Source: Ziziphus jujuba (lineage: Eukaryota; Streptophyta; Magnoliopsida; Rosales; Rhamnaceae). Taken from it: a DNA stretch of 64,000 nt. This document shows, piece after piece, positions 44,627-56,244 of the stretch. The translations under genes were made by a program, and so were the position numbers. A model generated the notes under the pieces. That model was given only the letters and a program-made list of their open reading frames with translations, searched no databases and was not told where the DNA came from. How positions within the stretch are numbered: the stretch's first letter is position 1; every line of letters starts with the position of its first letter. The stretch covers positions 16,885,001 through 16,949,000 of the forward strand of contig NC_083387.1 in assembly GCF_031755915.1 (NCBI RefSeq), given 5' to 3'.

Positions 44627-45980
44627 AATAACCCCAAACTTAAGATTTGCTAGTCCCTAGCAAAGAAGAAGAATAAGAAAAATCAATCTTTTAAAGAACA
44701 TAAGATACTTTAATGAGGTGCCTCAAAGATTGTATAACATATGAATTTTCAAATGATTTCAAAGTAATTATGTTACTCAATACCTTATCTTCCATCCAAC
44801 ATATATGATACTTCCAATGTGTGTGTGTGGAAATCAATTTATACACTTAATATCATGCATTTGAATAAATTTAAAAAAATTAGATATTGATAATAAAGTA
44901 TGAACTACCATGTGCTTGACTTAATTATCACTCTCCACTAATGCAGGCTATTGCACCACCTTGAATCATTAGAACTTCATGGTTTCTATTATTAAGGCTA
45001 ATGGATATGGCTAAAGAAAGAAAATGATAGGATATAATAAGTCAAAGAAAGAAAGCTAAAATTAAATATCAATTAATAAATTACTTGTAAAATTTGTTTA
45101 TTTTTTAGAACTTCTTTTCTTCTTTTAACTTCCATTTCAATATCCTTTTTCTCCTTTTTATTGTATTATTCTCTTCAAATCATACATATTCTTTATTTAT
45201 TTATTTATTTATTATTTTTTTCCATGAAACATCCAAACTTATTTTTCTTCTTATTGCACATTCAAACCTCCAACTTACACAAAAATACATACTAAAGCCA
45301 AATTCACCAAATACTTAACCTCCAAACTTTATTTTTTTCCTTTTTCTTCAACACTCCCACTAACTCATAAGCATATATTCATATCAATTCAATTAAAGCT
45401 CTCTTTATAGTATGTTCAAGGTAGGACAAAGAAATTTAAGGCTCAAAAAGGGTAAGTAAATGTGGTTTGATGAACAAAAGGCTCTAATACATCTTTATGC
45501 ATCCTAGAGGCTCAAATAAGATACTAGTGTAAGATAATATTTTAGGTAGGCTTGAAAGGCTCAAAGTTAAACAAAGATGGCCTAAATCATGTTCTTAGTA
45601 ATGCATTCACCTAGGATTTCACATCAAGCAATAACCAAGCAAGTTCTAGAATTCAATTAATAATAAAGTACTCTAATTCATGTAAACCTTCTTCAAAACA
45701 CAATCTAAATTATGCATTATTAATTATGTGCTCAAAATTTATTGAAAGTAACAATATGTGAATATAACTTCAAGCATTTTAGCATACAAAAAAACAAATC
45801 CACCATCTAAAAACCATTTTATTTTCAATTATAGTCTCATTAAAGTACTTAAGAAAACACCACAAAAGCAATTTTTTATTTTTTATTTTTTACTTTTTAT
45901 AATGAAGGAAAATAAAAACTAAAACTAACATGTTTGAAAACTAATAAAAACACTTAAAAGGAAGAGATTTAAAAGACGCA
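44627..45980 (-). other. C2 3' noncoding region
   Basis: Collinear with C1 36711-38135, with one copy of the segment duplicated in C1 and a TTTA repeat at about 45193-45215. No gene. Ends within GATTTAAAAGACGCA, where the deletion joins it to LTR sequence. Confidence 0.75.
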
Positions 45981-46242
45981 ATTCCGATAGAATCTTTATG
46001 GAATCTTTAAGGTATCTTTCTAGAATCTTTTTAATGCTTAGTCCGTTCGAGCTCAAATCTTGCTTACCACCATAATTTGACCCAAGGAATACATTTTTAT
46101 GGTTGTTTTCTTAAAATTCTTCCTCTTTCAACCTAGATTAAAAAAATACATAATTAAGTATTTTTCCATAAAAAATTAACACAAACTAACAAATATTAAG
46201 CTATAAATATGGCATAAAATCATCAATATTTTAGACCTAACA
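45981..46242 (-). repeat. C2 5' LTR remnant
   Basis: The first 262 bp of a C LTR on the minus strand (TGTTAGGTC at 46242 to ...CTATCGGAAT at 45981). Confidence 0.85.
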
Positions 46243-46633
46243 ATAAAACCCTAAAAGACTAGGTAAAACCGGCCAAGTGTTTAGGAAACTAAGGTATGGC
46301 CAAATTTTCACCAACTTTACTAATCTAATTTAGTTTAATTAGTTCCTTAATTTTGAAATAGGAATTAATTAATTTACAATCAAATAATAAAGTATCAACT
46401 TTCCTAAGTTAATTTTGTCCAGCAAATAATCAAATAAAAATCAAATAAAAGACTATTTCCTAAAACAAAAGTCAAATGTTCAAATTAGGAAACTAGTTGA
46501 CAACTAAGCTATTTTTATCCAATTACCAGTTAGTTTAGGCTCTAAATCAGCTCACATCTGCCATGTAGGATGCCAAATATGATTAATATTTATTCCCATA
46601 CGTTGACCTTGATTGAAACAAAAAAAAATTGCT
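46243..46633 (-). repeat. B LTR fragment (B3)
   Basis: Matches the middle of the B1 and B2 LTRs (17890-18190, 26740-27130), with the phrases AAACTAGTTGAC, CCAGTTAGTTTAGGC and CATGTAGGATGCCAAATA. It ends TTGCTTGA at an A LTR end, again sharing a few bases with both sides. Confidence 0.78.
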
Positions 46634-47577
46634 TGAACCTAGAGTGACCTGCCTTTAAACCCGTAACAAAGATTGAATTAGGACCGTCTAATTACAAGTT
46701 ATCAATGTAAGACCTCGACCCGTTATCTATATTTGAGGTAAGAACCTTGGTATAGTGAAGATGCCACAATAGGGTGCGGAATACCTATTGATAAGTCGAA
46801 TTTGAACTCCACAAACAAAGCTTGAAAAAGTTTGATATAGTTCTTAGAGAACCAAGAGAATCACTCTCACTTTGAATCAAAATTGTAATCTCCCCTTTAT
46901 TCATGACTTATGTGTCTTTAAATAGGCAAAATAAATTACAAAGCTTTCCTAAATTTGCTAAAAGTAAAGATGGAATAATAATGGACGAAAATTAGGTTTA
47001 GGAAACCTAATTTTAATAGGTTTAGGAAACCTAATTTGGTTAGGTTTAGGAAACATAATGTGGTTAGGTTTAGGAAACCTAATATGGTTAGGTTTAGGAA
47101 ACGTAATTTAGCTCCTAGTTTCCTAATTCTAATGGCCTTTAATTCTTTGACCAATTCAACTCTAATAAAATTAGGAAAGTAATTTAAAAACATAATAAAT
47201 TCTAATTTAGGACAGTTAATAGGCAACATGTCAAAATCCAATCAAAACATAAATAAAAATTAATATTTTCCTAATCATAAAATTTGGCCAAGCTTAGTTG
47301 GATGCCATGTCACCATATGATGCCACATCGCCATGTTGTAGAAGTCCATGCGTTAAACTCTCTTTCACGTTGGCATCCACCATCCCAATCATATGGACCA
47401 ATTTTGGTTCATCTTCACTAATGAACTTGCTTCCTTGGGTTGAAAACACCTCTTGGACTAAACCATTTAGTGCCTGCCTCTTTCAATCTCTTTGCTCGTG
47501 CTCGGGTTATGGGTCTTGTAGACATTTGAAGTGGATCTGGGCTTCATCTTGAAGGGCTCTTGGTCATGTTCTCATCA
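46634..47577 (-). repeat. A4 3' LTR (944 bp)
   Basis: Minus strand TGATGAGAACATGACC (47577) to ...CTAGGTTCA; the terminal GTATCA is altered by the joint with the B LTR fragment. Five palindrome units at 46990-47112, the largest array in the window. Confidence 0.87.
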
Positions 47578-48386
47578 TTCCCCTCCTCTTCAAAAAGATT
47601 TGTCCTCAAATCGTCACCTGCGCAAAAAGGAGATAAATCAGCGACATTAAAAGTAGCACTTACATTATACTCACCTCGAAGATCTAATTTGTAAGCATTA
47701 TCATTAAGTCTCTCCAATACTTGGAAAGGACCATCTCCATGTGGCATAAGCTTTGGCTTTCGTTGTGCCAAAAATCTTTCCTTTCTCAAATGCCACCAAA
47801 CCCAATCTCCAGGCTCAAAAACAACTTGTTGGCGCCCTTTGTTTGCTTGCTTCATGTATTGTTCGGTTCTCCTTTTAATGTTAGCTTTGGCCTTCCCATG
47901 TAGTTGCCTAACAAAATCAGCTTTCTTTTTCCCATCTAAATTAGCATACTTACTCAAAGGTAAAGGTGTTAAATCCAATGGAGTTAAAGGATTAAAAGCA
48001 TATACAATTTCAAAAGGTGAAAATTTAGTGGCTGAATGTACTGATCTATGGTAAACAAATTCAACATGAGGTAAACATTCTTCTCAAGTTTTGATATTCT
48101 TACTTATCAATGCACGCAACAAAGTAGACAAAGTTCTATTTACTACCTCTGTTTGTCCGTCAGTTTGTGGATGATAAGTAGTAGAAAACAACAATTTAAT
48201 ACCAAACTTAGCCCACAATGTTTTCCAAAAGTAACTTAAGAATTTTGCACCTCTATCAGACACTATTGTTCTAGATGTTCCATGTAATCTAACAATTTCT
48301 TTAAAGAACAAATCAGTAATATGAGATGCATCTTCGGTTTTATGACATACAATAAAATGTGCCATTTTAGAAAACCTATCCACAAC
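47544..48386 (-). pseudogene. A4 integrase core and C-terminus
   Basis: Minus strand from 48383: [39 protein letters not shown] (second Asp; next Asp changed to Gly), [19 protein letters not shown] with the third acidic residue, ISKNIKT, then a stop. Open again 47978-47544: [33 protein letters not shown], the GPF module ([15 protein letters not shown]), [24 protein letters not shown], ending in the LTR. The first catalytic Asp is lost upstream, where C3 begins. Confidence 0.87.
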
Positions 48387-50181
48387 TGTTAGGTGTAAAA
48401 TATTGATGATTTTATGCCATATTTATAGCTTAATATTTGTTAGTTTGTGTTAATTTGTTATGGAAAGATACTTAATTATGTATTTGTCTTAATCTAGGTA
48501 AAAGAGGAAGAATTTTAAGAAAACAACCATAAAAATGGATTCTTGGGTCGAATTATGGTGGGAAGCAAGATTTGAGCTCGAACGGACTAAGCATTAAAAT
48601 GATTCTAAAAAGATACCTTGAAGATTCCATAAAGATTCTATCGGGAATTTCATGATGGAAGTGGATGTCATATGAATCATCACAATTTAAGGATATCAAA
48701 TGTCTCGTTATTTTTGGATTTCGAGGTGCGAGCAAAGAGTTATCATCATTTAAAGTTTGGAATTTATAAAAAGGAATATTCTAGTTAAATCTCCACCATT
48801 GATCAAAAGAGGGAATCAAGGCAATTTGAGGGCCAAGATAAAAACAAGTGGCAATAATTGGTTAATTTATCATTAATGAGGCACATATCATGTCACATAC
48901 TTCATTAAGGGTAAATTAGACTAATTAACTATTTTTTTAGGCACATATCATGTCACATACTTCATTAAGGGTAAATTAGACTAATTAACTATTTTTTTAG
49001 GAGGAATTAGATAAAAGGAAAGTAGTTGAGAGCAAGTAATATCAAGTTTCCTTTTTACACATGAAATTCGTCCAACCCTTTTCATGGCCTAAAAAAGGTA
49101 TCTTCCAAGACTCCCACATTGAAAATAAAGAGAGAAAAAGATTCCCAAGGTCCTATATATATAGCCCCCACCACATTGAAGGAAGAGATACAAGTTTAGA
49201 GAGTTATTTAAGAGCTTTTAGGAGGCTTAAATAGAAACAAACCAAATTTTGGGAGTTTCTAAGATTCTCTTAAGGGTTCTAGGGTTTTAAAGTTTTAGAG
49301 TTTTAGAAGTTCAATTGGAGAGCTTGGAGGAAGCAGAGAGACGTGGGCTTGCTTGGAGAAGAAGGCTACGACTTTGAGAGCTCTTGGAGGAGAATTTCTT
49401 CAATAGTTTTTTATTCTCTTTTCATTTCTCTTTAATTGTGAATCTTATTATTTTTAATAATTATGGATGTTGAAATTATTTTTACCATGAACTAATTTTC
49501 ATAGCTATTCAATTCTCATAACTATGAAGGTTTAATTATTTTAATATATGTTGAGTTTTATTTAATTAGTAATATGTTTTATTAATAAATCATTGGTATA
49601 CTTAATGCTTTCTTGGCCGGAAGGAATGAATGATTTTAATAATATTTGAGCTTGGAAAAGGATAATATTATGGATCTCCAATGATTTACATGAATGCATA
49701 ATTGATTGGAAAATAGTTATGTCTCATGCCATATTATTTACTTAATCTATGCTTGATGAATTTGCATGATTTAATTTATAGGCCGGAAGGAATAAATTAG
49801 GTTATGTGAATATTATCAATTGTGAGTGGAAACTACTTTTGATTAATTTTGTGATTAAGTATGGTTAACAAAATTATTAGTTAATTAAATTCACATATTT
49901 GAGTAATTAAATTGGAATAGTTAGTGGTGAAATCAAATGCCCTAGTATTCATAATTATTCAATTCTCTCTCTTACTTGAAATTGATCTAATTTTAATTGA
50001 TTGCTTTTGTTTAATTTAGTTTATTTAGTTTTCAATTGCCATCTCAAATTTTAGTTCAAATATTATCAAAACCTAATTATCTTTGGTACTTAATACTTAA
50101 TCCCTTGGGTACGACAACCCTATTTTTCCACTTTATTACTTGAAAACGATTCGTGCACTTGCGAGTTGATTTTACACATCA
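48387..50181 (+). repeat. C3: solo C LTR without target duplication
   Basis: One C LTR of 1795 bp (TGTTAGGTG...ACACATCA), longer than C1's because of a 60-bp tandem duplication (48881-49000). TATA-like box at about 49155-49166. The left flank is A integrase and the right flank a leader scrap. The 5-bp flanks (ACAAC and AGTAG) differ. Confidence 0.9.
48881..49000 (+). repeat. Exact 60-bp tandem duplication in C3
   Basis: GCACATATCATGTCACATAC...CTATTTTTTTAG occurs twice back to back (48881-48940, 48941-49000) without a difference. The other C LTRs have one copy. Confidence 0.95.
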
Positions 50182-50430
50182 AGTAGAAAAGATTAACAAC
50201 AAAAATCACAATTCCACACCAAAAATCCACCAAACACGTGGTCTCCAACAAAAACAAAAGTGCATTTGTTTTTTTTTGAATATATGAATGCAAATATTTA
50301 AGACTAAAACAGCAAAGAAAAATCAACAAAAATCAAAATTAACAAGAATAATGATGAAAAACAACCAACAAACTAGGAAACAAAAATACGATAAAACTAG
50401 GAAATCCTAATTTAACTAGGAATGATTTTT
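50182..50430 (-). other. Chimeric A/B leader scrap
   Basis: The first ~95 bp resemble the A5 leader (53945-54040, CACAATTCCACACCAAAAAT). The rest resembles the B1 leader (17300-17450, CAACCAACAAACTAGGA). At 50430 it is joined to RNase H coding sequence. No gene. Confidence 0.7.
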
Positions 50431-51540
50431 AAAGGAGCATTTGTTAATTTTTCTTTTAACAAATTAAAAGACCTTTCTTGAGCTTCTTCCCATTGAAATC
50501 CTACACTCTTCTTAATAACCTCTGTCAAAGGTGCAGCAATAGTACTAAAATCTTTAACAAACCTTCAGTAGAAGCTAGCCAAACGATGGAAGAAGAACTT
50601 GGGTGATACTAGTTAGAGTGGGCCACTCTTGAATGGCTTTCACATTCTCTTGATCAACTTTGATACCTGCGGCACTAATCACAAAACCTAGAAACATAAG
50701 CTCAGATTTACAAAAGTCACACTTTTTTAAGATTGGCATAAAGTCTTTCTTTCCTAAGAAAATCTAAAACTAACCTAAGATGCCCTACATGCTCTTCTAA
50801 ACTCCTACTATATATAAGGATATCATCAAAGTACACAACCACAAATTTTCCAATGTAAGCACGCAAAACATGATTCAGAAGTCTCATGAAAGTACTAGGG
50901 GCATTAGTTAAGCCAAATGGCATAACCAACCACTCATACAAACCATGCTTTGTTTTAAATGCTGTTTTCCATTCATTACCTTCCTTCATGCGAATTTGAT
51001 GATAACCACTCTTAAGATCAATTTTTGAAAACATGCATGCACCATACAATTCATCAAGCATATGATCTAACCTACGAATAGGGTGACGATATTTGACAGT
51101 TATATTGTTAATAGCCCTACAATCTACACACATTCTCCATGTTCCATCTTTCTTGGGGACTAATAACATAGGTACAGTGCATGGACTCATGCTCTCTCCA
51201 GCATACCCCTTTTCAAGCAATTCACTTACCTGCCTTTGAAGTTCCTTTGTCTCCTCTGGATTACTCCTATAAGCCGGCCGATTTGGAATTGTTGATCCCG
51301 GAACAAAATCAATTTGATGTTCGATTCCCCTAATCGGTAGTAACCCACTTGGAATCTCCTCGGGAAAGACATCATCGAACTGCTGCAAAAGAGAAACAAT
51401 AAAGCTAGGCAAAACAGATTCATCAGGGTTAGTTAAATGATTCATATATGCTTCTTTGTACATCATTACAATCATAGGCTTTCGACAACAAAAAAGCTTC
51501 TTCATCTCACTCTATTTTGCATAAAAACTCTCTTTTTTCT
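50431..51540 (-). pseudogene. A5 reverse transcriptase
   Basis: The longest clean RT in the window: open 51505-50717. [89 protein letters not shown] with the first Asp, [36 protein letters not shown] with the YFDD box, and thumb. A frameshift at about 50717 leads to the connection and RNase H start (KEKLTNAP), cut at 50431. This piece shows the family A polymerase with its catalytic residues in place, but the gene is broken on both sides. Confidence 0.9.
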
Positions 51541-52309
51541 TTCCACTCTTTTTCTTTCCCTTTTCACTCACACTCTCGTCCTCACCACTCTTTTTCTTCT
51601 CTTGGTGGTTGGATACAGTTTGATTGTGTTGTTGTTTAGCTTCTCTCCACCTTTGTAATGCCAATTGATCATCAAAAACTTGTTTACAAGTCATCGGCAT
51701 AAGCAGCACTCGTTTACCCTTGAAATTGAAGACAACCTGATTAGTTCAACCATGACTATTAGTGTCTCTATCAAATTACCACGAATGTCTTAAAAGCAAA
51801 TGACTAGCTTACATTGGTACCACATCACAACTAACCTCATCTTCATAATCACCAATAGAGAATGCAATCTTCACTTGCCTATTCACCTTCAACTCTCCAC
51901 AATCATTAAGCCATTGTAGCTTATACAGTTCTGGATGCTTCATAGTGGGTAAACCTAACTTTTCAACCATAGTAAGACTAGCAACATTAGTACAACTTCC
52001 TCCATCAATAATCATACTACATACCTTATCCTCGACTTTGCACCTGGTATGAAAGATGTTCTCTCATTGCACTTCCTTCTCATTTTTATACATAGTTAAA
52101 GCTCTTCTAGCAACCAATGACAAGTCCCCTCCAACTGGATACTTGTAATCTTCTTCATCTTCATCACCAATGTCCTCTAATGGTGGCATGGATTCATTGT
52201 CCGACTCTTCTTCTTCAGTTTCAATGTCTCCACTTTCCCAAATCACCATGACCCTCTTATTAGGACATTGACTTGCAATATGACCCCTGTCTTGACATTT
52301 AAAGCACAT
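51541..52309 (-). pseudogene. A5 zinc knuckle and protease
   Basis: CFKCQDRGHIASQCPNKR (about 52306-52253) has CX2CX4HX4C complete, with Gln where A1 and A2 have a stop. An acidic linker follows, then GGDLSLVARRALTMYKNEKEV, a stop, and the protease from 52015 (IIDGGSCTNVAS, KLGLPTMKHPELY, EVSCDVVPM). A frame break separates it from a linker with PMTCKQVFDDQLALQRWREA and a Lys/Glu-rich stretch (51709-51541). Confidence 0.87.
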
Positions 52310-53338
52310 GATATCTCGATTTCTAGTTGAAGATGAATTGGATTTACTTGCTTAGATGAGAATGGTTCAGCCTTAACTTCGAATTTAGGTCGTGTGGTGG
52401 CTTTATCTTCAAACTTGGGCTGATTTGGTTTCCATGTGGATGGGCTTGCTTTCCAAGTGTGTTGAGCAATATTAGGTTTTGTGGTACCCCTCCTCTTGAG
52501 TTGTTGCTCTACCTTGATGGCCATGTGCAGCATCTCCTCAATCTCCACATAATGGTGCAAGTCCACTTGATTTGCTATGTTCCTATTCAAACCAGCCAAG
52601 AAACGTGCCATTGTAGCCTCCCTATCCTCCTCAACATTAGCCCTCATCATAAGGATTTCCATCTCCTTATAATAGTCCTCCACACTTCTATTTCCTTGGA
52701 CAAGCTTTGTAATTTCTGAAAAATGCTCCTATAGTAATGGCTAGGTACAAAATGCTTTCTCATTAAAGCCTTCATCTCCTCCCATGTATCTATAGGTCTT
52801 TGTCCTGCTCGCCTCCTAGAAAGTGTCTCTTTGTCCTACCATCCAATAGCATAGTCCGTGAATTCAACAGCGACTAATTTCACATTTTTTGCTCGGAGTA
52901 GTTCTGACAATCAAATACCATCTCAATCCTCTTCTCCCACTCGACATATGCTTCTAGATCACTTTTACCTTGGAATGATGGTATTTTCATCTTAATTCTT
53001 CCATAGTCACTGCCTCGGTCTAACCTCTCTCACCCACGGAGTTGGTTGGTTCCTGAACCAATGTCTTCCTCTTCTTCCTCATGGTCATCTCCCACATGTT
53101 CCCATTCTTCCCTTCTTGGAGTATTTCTTTCCCTACCACGTCCATGAACAAACCTTTGTGGAGGTTGTGGCTGCGGTGTTTGGATTGATGATTCCATCCT
53201 ATCCAACCTATCATGGATCTGCCCCATCTCCAACCATAGTGCTCTTTGAAGTTCTCCCACCATGGCTTGAATGTATAACTTCGGATTAGCCACACCTGGA
53301 GTTTCATCCATGCTTTCTTTGTTTTTGTCTTGTGACAT
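52243..53338 (-). pseudogene. A5 gag
   Basis: The start is the ATG at 53338 (MSQDKNKESMDETPG), chosen over the upstream in-frame ATG at 53380 because the A1 copy aligns from here. GELQRALWLEMGQIHDRLDRM, acidic stretch, a stop at about 53030, then the Gag core in shifted frames (MKIPSFQGKSDLEAYVEWEK, DCQNYSEQK). The 52683-52243 frame gives EDYYKEMEILMMRANVEEDR, FLAGLNRNIANQVDLHHYVE, EEMLHMAIKVEQQLKRRGTT. Several frameshifts, fewer stops than A1. Confidence 0.85.
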
Positions 53339-54170
53339 GATTTTTCTGCAAAATTTGTTAGTAAAAAAGAAAGGCCTCACAACACTCCCTCACGTGTCTC
53401 ACTCAAATTCAAGGTCACTCGTGTTTGTACTCTAGTTATAGTTCGGCTTTTACCCTCTATAAGTCTCACCTCTCTTGCCTTTTACCACTCTAGTAATTCT
53501 ATTTGGTTCTTTGTAAACTAATTTCAAACTAAAACAAACTAGCAAGTAACAATCCAAATAGGCCTACCAAACAGTTATGAAAATAAGGCTACAAGACAAA
53601 TAGAATGAAAAGTAACAAGAAAAAAGGCAACGATGAAAGCTCAACAAGAAATTTAGCGAGAACAAAAGAAACTAGAATGTGAGGAACAAATTTGAATGAG
53701 ATTTGCAAAATGGACTTAGTGAGTATTCAACAAACCTTATCTTCGGTATTGGTTTTAGCTTGTTTTTGGTGCTCCTCAAATCAGCTAAAAAAAAAAATTT
53801 TCATTACTTGGTTTCTCTTGAAATCTCAATAATTCAATGCCACAAACCACAAGAACAATATTTTTATTTTTATTTTATTTTATTATTTTATTTTATTATT
53901 ATTTTTTCTTTCACTCACACAACATAAAACAACTGCAGTAGCAAGGATCAACACCAAAAATCACAATTCCACACCAAAAATCCACCGAACATGTGGCCTC
54001 TAACAAAAACAAAAGTGCATTTTTTTTTTTTTTTAAGATGCAGAATGTGTATGATGATAGAAGCAACCTCAACCTAATGCTAAGATTGCAGAATAAAATA
54101 AAAAAAAAACCAAGAAAACAATGAAACAAAAGAAAAGAAAAAGATAGATCAAACCTGTAATTAGAAACTA
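53339..54170 (-). other. A5 untranslated leader
   Basis: Collinear with A1 11200-11978 in reverse. TTTTA runs at 53863-53905. No gene. Confidence 0.75.
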
Positions 54171-54182
54171 GCTCTGATACCA
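54171..54182 (-). other. A5 primer binding site (tRNA-iMet type)
   Basis: Minus strand TGGTATCAGAGC, three bases after the LTR end at 54186. Confidence 0.9.
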
Positions 54183-54185
54183 AAT

Positions 54186-54653
54186 TGATACGAACCTAAG
54201 GCGACTTGCCTCTAAACCCGTATCAAAGATTGAATTAGGACCGTCTAATTACAAGTTATCAATGGAAGACCTCGACCCGTTACATATATTTGACGTAAGA
54301 ACCTTGGTACAGTGAAGACGCCACAATAGGGTGCGGAATAACCTATTGATAAGTCGAATTTGAACTCCACAGACAAAGCTTGAAAAAGTTCGATATAGTT
54401 CTTAGAGAACCAAGAGAATCGCTCACTTTGAATTAAAATTGTAATCTCCCCTTTATTCATGACTTATGTACCTTTAAATAGGCAAAATAAATGACAAAGC
54501 TTTCCTAAATTTGCTAAAGGTAAAGGTGGAATAATAAAGGACAAAAATTAGGTTTAGGAAACCTAATTTTGATAGGTTTAGGAAACCTAATGCGATTACG
54601 TTTAGGAAACCTAATTTGGTTAGGTTTAGGAAACCTAATGTGGTTAGGTTTAG
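54186..54653 (-). repeat. A5 5' LTR, truncated (468 bp)
   Basis: Carries the R/U5 side and four and a half palindrome units (about 54547-54653). It is cut inside the last unit. Confidence 0.87.
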
Positions 54654-56244
54654 CCATACACTTTGACCTTAACGATAGAAGCATGAAGTTCTAATGATTC
54701 AAGATGGTGCATTAGCCAATATTAGTGGAAAGTGATAATTAAGTCAAACATATAGTAGCATTAAGAAGATTTTTAAAGATTCCCATAAGATTCCTTTAAA
54801 GATTTCATAAAATTTCCATTGATATATTCATAGTGAAAGTGGATGTCATATGAATCCACATAATCTTACAATTTTGAATATCACATTATTTTTTGACTTT
54901 GAGGTGCGAGCAAAAAGATATCATCGCTTGAAATTTGGAATTTATTAAAGGTAGATTCTAGTTAAATCTCCACCTATGATCAAGATAGACAGTCAAGGCA
55001 ATTAAAGGGCTAAGACAAGGATAAATGGCAATAATTGGTAAAGGATAAATTAGTCCAATTAATAATTTTTCTAGAAGGAATCAGAGAAAATGAAAGTTAT
55101 AGGGAACAAGTAATATTAAGAAGTCTCGTTTTACATAAAAAATTCATCCAACTCTTCTGATGGCTTAAAAACTGTGTCTTGCGAGAGTGCCACATTGAAA
55201 ACAAAGAGAGAAAAAGGTTTCCAATGTCATATATATGGCCGAAACCTCATCAAATGAAGACATAAAAGTTTAGAGAGGTCTTTAGGATTTTTCAGGAGGC
55301 TTGAATAGAAATAGATCAAAATTTTGGAGGTTTTTTAAGTTCTCTTAAGAGTTTTAATGTTTTAGAGTTTCAGGGTTTTGGGAGATCAATTGAACAGCTT
55401 GGAGAAGGCATAGACACGTGTTTGTTTGGAAAAGAAAGCCACGGCTTGGAGAGCTTTTGGAGGATTTTTTCACTAGTTTTTATTCTCTCATATTATCTCT
55501 TTAATTATGAACCTTATTTTTAATAATTATGGATGTTGAATTTATTTTTTCCATGAACTAATTTTCACAGCTAGGGCTATGATGTAGCCTTAACTATGAA
55601 TGTTTAATTATTTTAATATATGTTGAGTGTTATTTAATTAGTAATATGTTTTGTTAATAAATCATTAATATGGTTAATGCTTTCGTAAGCATGAATGAAT
55701 GATTTAATAGTGCAGAGCTTGGAAAAAGAATAACATTATAGATATACAATGACTTACATAAATGCATAGATGATTGGAAAATAGTTATGTCTCATGCCAT
55801 ATTATTTGCTTAATCTATGCTTAACGGATTTATATGATTTAATTTATTGGCCAGAAAGAATAAATTAGATTATGTGAATATTATCAATTATAAGTGGAAA
55901 CTACTTTTGATTAATTTTGTAATTAAGTGTGGTTAATAAAATTACTGGTCAATTAAAATCACATATTTAAGTAATTAAATTGAAATATTTAGTGGTGAAA
56001 TCAAATGCCCTGATGTTCATAATTATTAAATTCACTCTTTTATTTGAAATTGATTTAGTTTAAATTGATTGCTTTTGTTTAGTTTTAGTTTAATTAATTT
56101 TCAGTTGTCATCTTTATTACTAGTTCAAAATTTACCAAAACCTAATTAGTACTTAACTCTTAATCTTTTGGGTACGACAATCCTATTTTTCCATTTTATT
56201 ACTTGAAAACAATTTGTGCACTTACGAATTGATTTTACACATCA
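54654..56244 (+). repeat. C5: old diverged C LTR with internal scrap
   Basis: 54654-54765 matches the 3' noncoding region of C (compare 44925-45015 in reverse). 54766-56244 is a C LTR missing its first ~190 bp, ending ATTTTACACATCA. Many substitutions and small indels relative to C1, C3 and C6. No gene. Confidence 0.8.

Larger units (their letters stand above)
42908..46242 (-). mobile_element. C2: internally deleted C element
   Basis: A complete 3' LTR (44626-42908) and 3' noncoding region (45980-44627) are joined at 45981 straight to the first 262 bp of the 5' LTR (46242-45981). The ORF, leader, primer site and most of the 5' LTR are deleted. Flanks do not match: CACCA on the left, ATAAA on the right. 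More diverged than C1. Confidence 0.87.
46634..48386 (-). mobile_element. A4: integrase and 3' LTR of an A element
   Basis: Minus strand: integrase core from 48386, C-terminus, purine tract (about 47590-47578), LTR (47577-46634). It may be the 3' half of the element whose 5' half is A5, with C3 and a leader scrap in between, because strand, family and order agree. RNase H and the start of integrase are missing between them. Confidence 0.8.
50431..54653 (-). mobile_element. A5: 5' half of an A element (LTR to RT)
   Basis: Minus-strand order: LTR piece (54653-54186), primer site, leader, gag from 53338, protease, RT up to the start of RNase H at 50431. The first ~430 bp of the LTR are missing at 54653, where C-type DNA starts. 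It has the best A-family gag start and an undamaged zinc knuckle. Likely once joined to A4. Confidence 0.87.
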
